In this document: one piece after another, positions 6,193 to 8,442 of the stretch
Numbering within the stretch: the stretch's first letter is position 1
How the letters are laid out: each line of letters begins with the position of its first letter
Assembly (NCBI GenBank): GCA_905233295.1
Contig: CAJODX010000037.1
Coordinates: forward strand, 1 to 8,442
DNA: 8,442 bases
Source of the DNA: an uncultured Synergistales bacterium
GTDB lineage: Bacteria > Synergistota > Synergistia > Synergistales > Aminobacteriaceae
Reading direction: 5' to 3'
The notes under the pieces: generated by a model
The model's database searches: none
Seen by the model: the letters and a program-made list of their open reading frames with translations, nothing else
What the model was told of the DNA's origin: nothing
Made by a program: the position numbers and the translations under genes

Positions 6193-6658
6193 AAAAATTT
6201 TTTTAAATCAGAAAGGTTTTACACTGGTTGAATTTTTGGTTTCTCTGATTGTGATAGCGATCTTTGCGTCTTTTTATGCCGTGAATCTCAGCTCTCAGGA
6301 GCAGACGGCAAAGCAGGAAGCTGAAAAAATCGCGGCGTATCTTACAGATCTGACCCGCAAAGCTGACCGCCGGCATATAAGTTTCAGAATTGAAAAAAAT
6401 TCAAGCGGCATAATCGGCTACTGGGACGGCACGAAAAGTTCATTCGATATTTATTCGACTTCTGACGGGCACCTGTTGAACAAAGATTTTACTATGACAG
6501 CAAGCCAAAATGAATTTAACTACAATGCAGAAGAAAATAAATTTACACAGCGCGGACATTTTACGATAACACGCCCTTTAGACGGCAGTTCGTATTACAT
6601 CATCATCAGCAACGGAAGAATCAGAACGTCAGATAACGATGCGGATGATGTTGATTGA
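6182..6658 (+). CDS. GspH-like pseudopilin / type IV minor pilin
   Basis: This 158-residue prepilin has a clear class III signal: leader MKVKKIFLNQKG, cleavage after Gly12, then FTLVEFLVSL with Phe at +1 and the conserved Glu at +5 (Glu17). The hydrophobic helix runs to about residue 37, followed by a polar helix (QEQTAKQEAEKIAAYLTDLTR) and a short beta-rich head ending in an Asp-rich tail. Prepilin peptidase would cut and methylate it before assembly into a pilus or pseudopilus; length and shape suit GspH or a minor pilin. The GTG start is chosen because the leader length is right and GGGAG at 6168-6172 lies nine bases upstream. It overlaps the GspL-like gene by 11 bp and ends in two consecutive TGA codons. 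No major pilin, assembly ATPase or platform protein is present in the window. Confidence 0.85.
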   Translation: MKVKKIFLNQKGFTLVEFLVSLIVIAIFASFYAVNLSSQEQTAKQEAEKIAAYLTDLTRKADRRHISFRIEKNSSGIIGYWDGTKSSFDIYSTSDGHLLNKDFTMTASQNEFNYNAEENKFTQRGHFTITRPLDGSSYYIIISNGRIRTSDNDADDVD

Positions 6659-6684
6659 TGAAAATAAAAAAAATTTTTCCGTGT

Positions 6685-6693
6685 TGCTATAAT
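6685..6693 (+). promoter_or_regulatory. extended -10 promoter of mltG
   Basis: TGCTATAAT is a perfect extended -10 element (TGnTATAAT) in the 64-bp gap between the pseudopilin stop and the mltG start. Transcription would begin near 6700, leaving a leader of about 23 bases. The -35 position is A-rich with no consensus, as is common for extended -10 promoters. It suggests that mltG and ftsK can be expressed independently of the pilus operon. Confidence 0.55.
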
Positions 6694-6708
6694 ATTTCAA
6701 AAACAAAC

Positions 6709-6716
6709 AGGAAGTG
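6709..6716 (+). promoter_or_regulatory. ribosome binding site setting the mltG start at TTG 6723
   Basis: AGGAAGTG lies six bases before TTG 6723. The in-frame GTG at 6714 is inside this element and only one base after AGGA, too close to be initiated from it, so the longer start is unlikely. Confidence 0.6.
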
Positions 6717-6722
6717 CTCAAC

Positions 6723-7841
6723 TTGCAAAATAATTCACGCTCGAAAAATCTTCAGAATGCAAAACCGAAAAAAAACGGCAGACAACGAACAGGAAAATTT
6801 TTGTTTTCAGGTTTGATTCTGTCGCTGTTCCTGCTTGTTACAGCAGCCACAGTATATGCCTATTATCTGAAAATCCCTTCGGAATTTTGGGAAGAGATGA
6901 TACCTATTCCGGAAGGAAATAAAATCAATGTTTCGATTGAAAGCGGAATGACAGCTTCACAGGCGGCAAGGGCGTTTGAAATTCAGGGCGCACTTGAAAA
7001 AGGCACTCCCGTTCAGCTTGCACGATGGTTCATAAAATTCGGCATAGATAAAAAAATCCGCGCGGGACATTACAGCGTTGTGCCTTCGGATGCATGGAAT
7101 TTAGCAAGACAGCTCCGAACGGCAAAACCTGCGTTATTGAAGGCACAGATTCTTCCGGGGCTTGATATTTTCGCGTTGACAGACTCACTTGAAAATCAGG
7201 ACAAACAGATTACTCGTCAAAAATTTGCCGAGGCTCTTATGCGTGATGACAATTACCCTCCTGCAATGCGTGAATTTCTGAGCGAACTCCCTGATGACGA
7301 ATACACCCGTTATGTTTTTTTAATGCCTGAGACTTACATGCTCGTTGAGAGAACGGCAGATGAAATTATTAACGCCGCGTCTTCAGCGTGGTGGAAACAC
7401 TGGAGCGAATTTATAAATCTTCATTCGTTCACGGCGAAAGATTTGCAGGACGCTTCGGTGATTGCCTCGATGATTGAGCGTGAAGTCCTTCACGACACTG
7501 AATGCCGGACTGTATCGGGCGTTATTCAGAACAGACTGAAAAAAAACATGCTGCTTCAGATTGACGCAACTGTCGTTTACGCATGGAGACTAAAGGGCAG
7601 AAAATTAACGCGGGTTCTCAACAAAGATCTTGAAGTCGAATCGCCTTATAACACATACAGGGTAACAGGTCTTCCGCCGCGTCCTATCTGCGTGCCGGGC
7701 ATTGAAGCATGGGGAGCAGCCCTTGACCCTGAGAGCAACGATTTTTATTATTATGTCGCAGGCAAAGACGGCTATCATTATTTTGCAAAAAATTACAAAG
7801 ATCACCTGCGGAACATAAAGCAAGCGCGTTCGGAAAAATAG
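6723..7841 (+). CDS. mltG: endolytic peptidoglycan transglycosylase MltG (YceG)
   Basis: This 372-residue membrane-anchored enzyme cleaves nascent glycan strands in the periplasm to release them from synthesis. It has a short basic cytoplasmic tail, a single membrane span (about residues 25-47), an N-terminal LysM-like part, and the YceG catalytic domain. Landmarks are IASMIEREV with the expected catalytic Glu at residue 252 counted from the TTG, then SGVIQNRLKKNMLLQIDATVVYA, SPYNTYRVTGLPPRPI, and a C-terminal YYVAGKDGYHYFAK. This is the standard family order, and the length is normal. The gene has its own promoter-like element and is followed 16 bp later by ftsK, so the two are probably co-transcribed. 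Older annotations of this family as aminodeoxychorismate lyase are misnamed. Confidence 0.93.
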   Translation: MQNNSRSKNLQNAKPKKNGRQRTGKFLFSGLILSLFLLVTAATVYAYYLKIPSEFWEEMIPIPEGNKINVSIESGMTASQAARAFEIQGALEKGTPVQLARWFIKFGIDKKIRAGHYSVVPSDAWNLARQLRTAKPALLKAQILPGLDIFALTDSLENQDKQITRQKFAEALMRDDNYPPAMREFLSELPDDEYTRYVFLMPETYMLVERTADEIINAASSAWWKHWSEFINLHSFTAKDLQDASVIASMIEREVLHDTECRTVSGVIQNRLKKNMLLQIDATVVYAWRLKGRKLTRVLNKDLEVESPYNTYRVTGLPPRPICVPGIEAWGAALDPESNDFYYYVAGKDGYHYFAKNYKDHLRNIKQARSEK

Positions 7842-7847
7842 AGGAGG
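7841..7847 (+). promoter_or_regulatory. ribosome binding site for ftsK
   Basis: GAGGAGG overlaps the last base of the mltG stop codon and is 10 bases before TTG 7858. It is the strongest Shine-Dalgarno sequence in the window and supports the TTG start of ftsK. Confidence 0.7.
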
Positions 7848-7857
7848 TTTCAAAATT

Positions 7858-8442
7858 TTGGGACGCAGACGGAATAATCAGAAAGAAAATCGAAGAAAAT
7901 TAATTTTAATTTTTTTCATAATAACATGCCTTTATTTTATTCTTGCGCTGTTCGGGAGTTCTCTCACTGGCAGCAGCGGACAGGAATGGGGATTTTATCT
8001 CCGCACGGCGTGGGGCGGTGCAGTCATAGTGCCGCTGTTGTTTTTTATATATTTATGCGCGGCAGGGCTGATGAAATTCAAAGTCCCTTATATTCCGCGA
8101 CAGATTCTCGGAACTCTTCAGCTTTATATTTCGTTTGCTTTTATGCTCGGGCTTCTCAAAGAGACGGGCTGGAACTCTGAATTAACTTTATTTTTGCCCG
8201 GAAAATTCGGACAGGGGCTTGCTCATTTTTTTTATCTTAATATCGGCGGATTTTTGACGTTGCTGCTGGTCTTAGGCTCTTTTATGCTGTCGGCGGTCTT
8301 TTACGGTTCTAAAATTTTAAGTGTGCAATTTCCGGAATTTTCTCTGAAGGCACTCAAAAATAAAAATAAAACACAGTCCGAAATCATTGACCTCGAAACA
8401 AATACTCGCAGAAGACGCAAAACGATCCGCGAATCTGATGAA
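7858..8442 (+). CDS. ftsK: DNA translocase FtsK/SpoIIIE, N-terminal membrane part (truncated by window)
   Basis: The frame is open for 195 codons to the window edge. It encodes a basic start (MGRRRNNQKENRRK) and four hydrophobic spans at about 14-34, 49-70, 83-101 and 129-149. The first two are joined by the LFGSSLTGSSG loop and WGGA turn, and PRQILGT leads into the third, all typical of the FtsK/SpoIIIE N-terminus. A charged linker begins at about residue 160. The motor and gamma domains lie beyond the window, so the call rests on the membrane part alone. FtsK pumps chromosome DNA through the closing septum and acts on the terminus. The TTG start is the only one positioned for the GAGGAGG just upstream. 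Reading in another frame over 7926-8180 is a shadow. Confidence 0.85.
   Translation, partial: MGRRRNNQKENRRKLILIFFIITCLYFILALFGSSLTGSSGQEWGFYLRTAWGGAVIVPLLFFIYLCAAGLMKFKVPYIPRQILGTLQLYISFAFMLGLLKETGWNSELTLFLPGKFGQGLAHFFYLNIGGFLTLLLVLGSFMLSAVFYGSKILSVQFPEFSLKALKNKNKTQSEIIDLETNTRRRRKTIRESDE

Noticed and set aside
6661..6680. A-tract followed by T-tract after the pseudopilin gene as a terminator
   Set aside because: The stem would be only A-T pairs with no GC-rich hairpin, so an intrinsic terminator is not supported.
6714..6722. GTG at 6714 as the mltG start
   Set aside because: It lies inside the AGGAAGTG ribosome binding element, one base after AGGA; TTG 6723 has proper spacing.
7926..8180. 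84-codon + strand open frame near the right edge
   Set aside because: It overlaps the FtsK membrane part in another frame, has no ribosome binding site and shows no family features.

Overview
The window is AT-rich bacterial DNA in which every supported gene lies on the + strand. An FtsK-type translocase with four N-terminal membrane spans, an MltG lytic transglycosylase and type IV pilus / type II secretion-like parts point to an anaerobe-like bacterium that is probably diderm. The gene style (AT-rich, GTG and TTG starts, a GspL/PilM-PilN-like gene close to mltG and ftsK) would suit Synergistota. That placement is a guess from general familiarity, not something the sequence proves.

Layout. 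Bases 1 to about 410 hold the broken remnant of a radical SAM enzyme whose upstream part lies outside the window. Bases about 410-667 carry no intact gene, but they contain a plausible extended -10 promoter inside a perfect 9-bp inverted repeat just upstream of the first intact gene. Bases 668-6658 are a tightly packed run of five ORFs: a multi-winged-helix protein, an AAA+ ATPase of unknown family, an ORF joining a Cas4/AddB-like iron-sulfur nuclease to a pilin-like membrane protein, a GspL-like (PilM plus PilN) assembly protein, and a GspH-like pseudopilin. Three junctions overlap (11, 4 and 11 bp) and the fourth gap is 11 bp, so one transcript is likely. A second promoter precedes mltG, followed 16 bp later by ftsK, which runs off the right edge.

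How the genes may work together. The first three functions (DNA-binding winged helices, a P-loop ATPase with its own C-terminal winged helix, and an exonuclease-type PD-(D/E)XK domain with Fe-S cysteines) look like a DNA-processing module. It could be a defence system, since it sits beside a radical SAM remnant that resembles prokaryotic viperins among other families. It could also be a DNA uptake or processing device tied to the pilus genes with which it is apparently co-transcribed. The most striking point is that the nuclease reads straight into a pilin-like signal and membrane segment without a stop codon. If this is not a frameshift artefact, the nuclease replaces the short cytoplasmic leader of a prepilin. 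The mltG and ftsK genes are ordinary envelope and division genes and mark the return to core genome.
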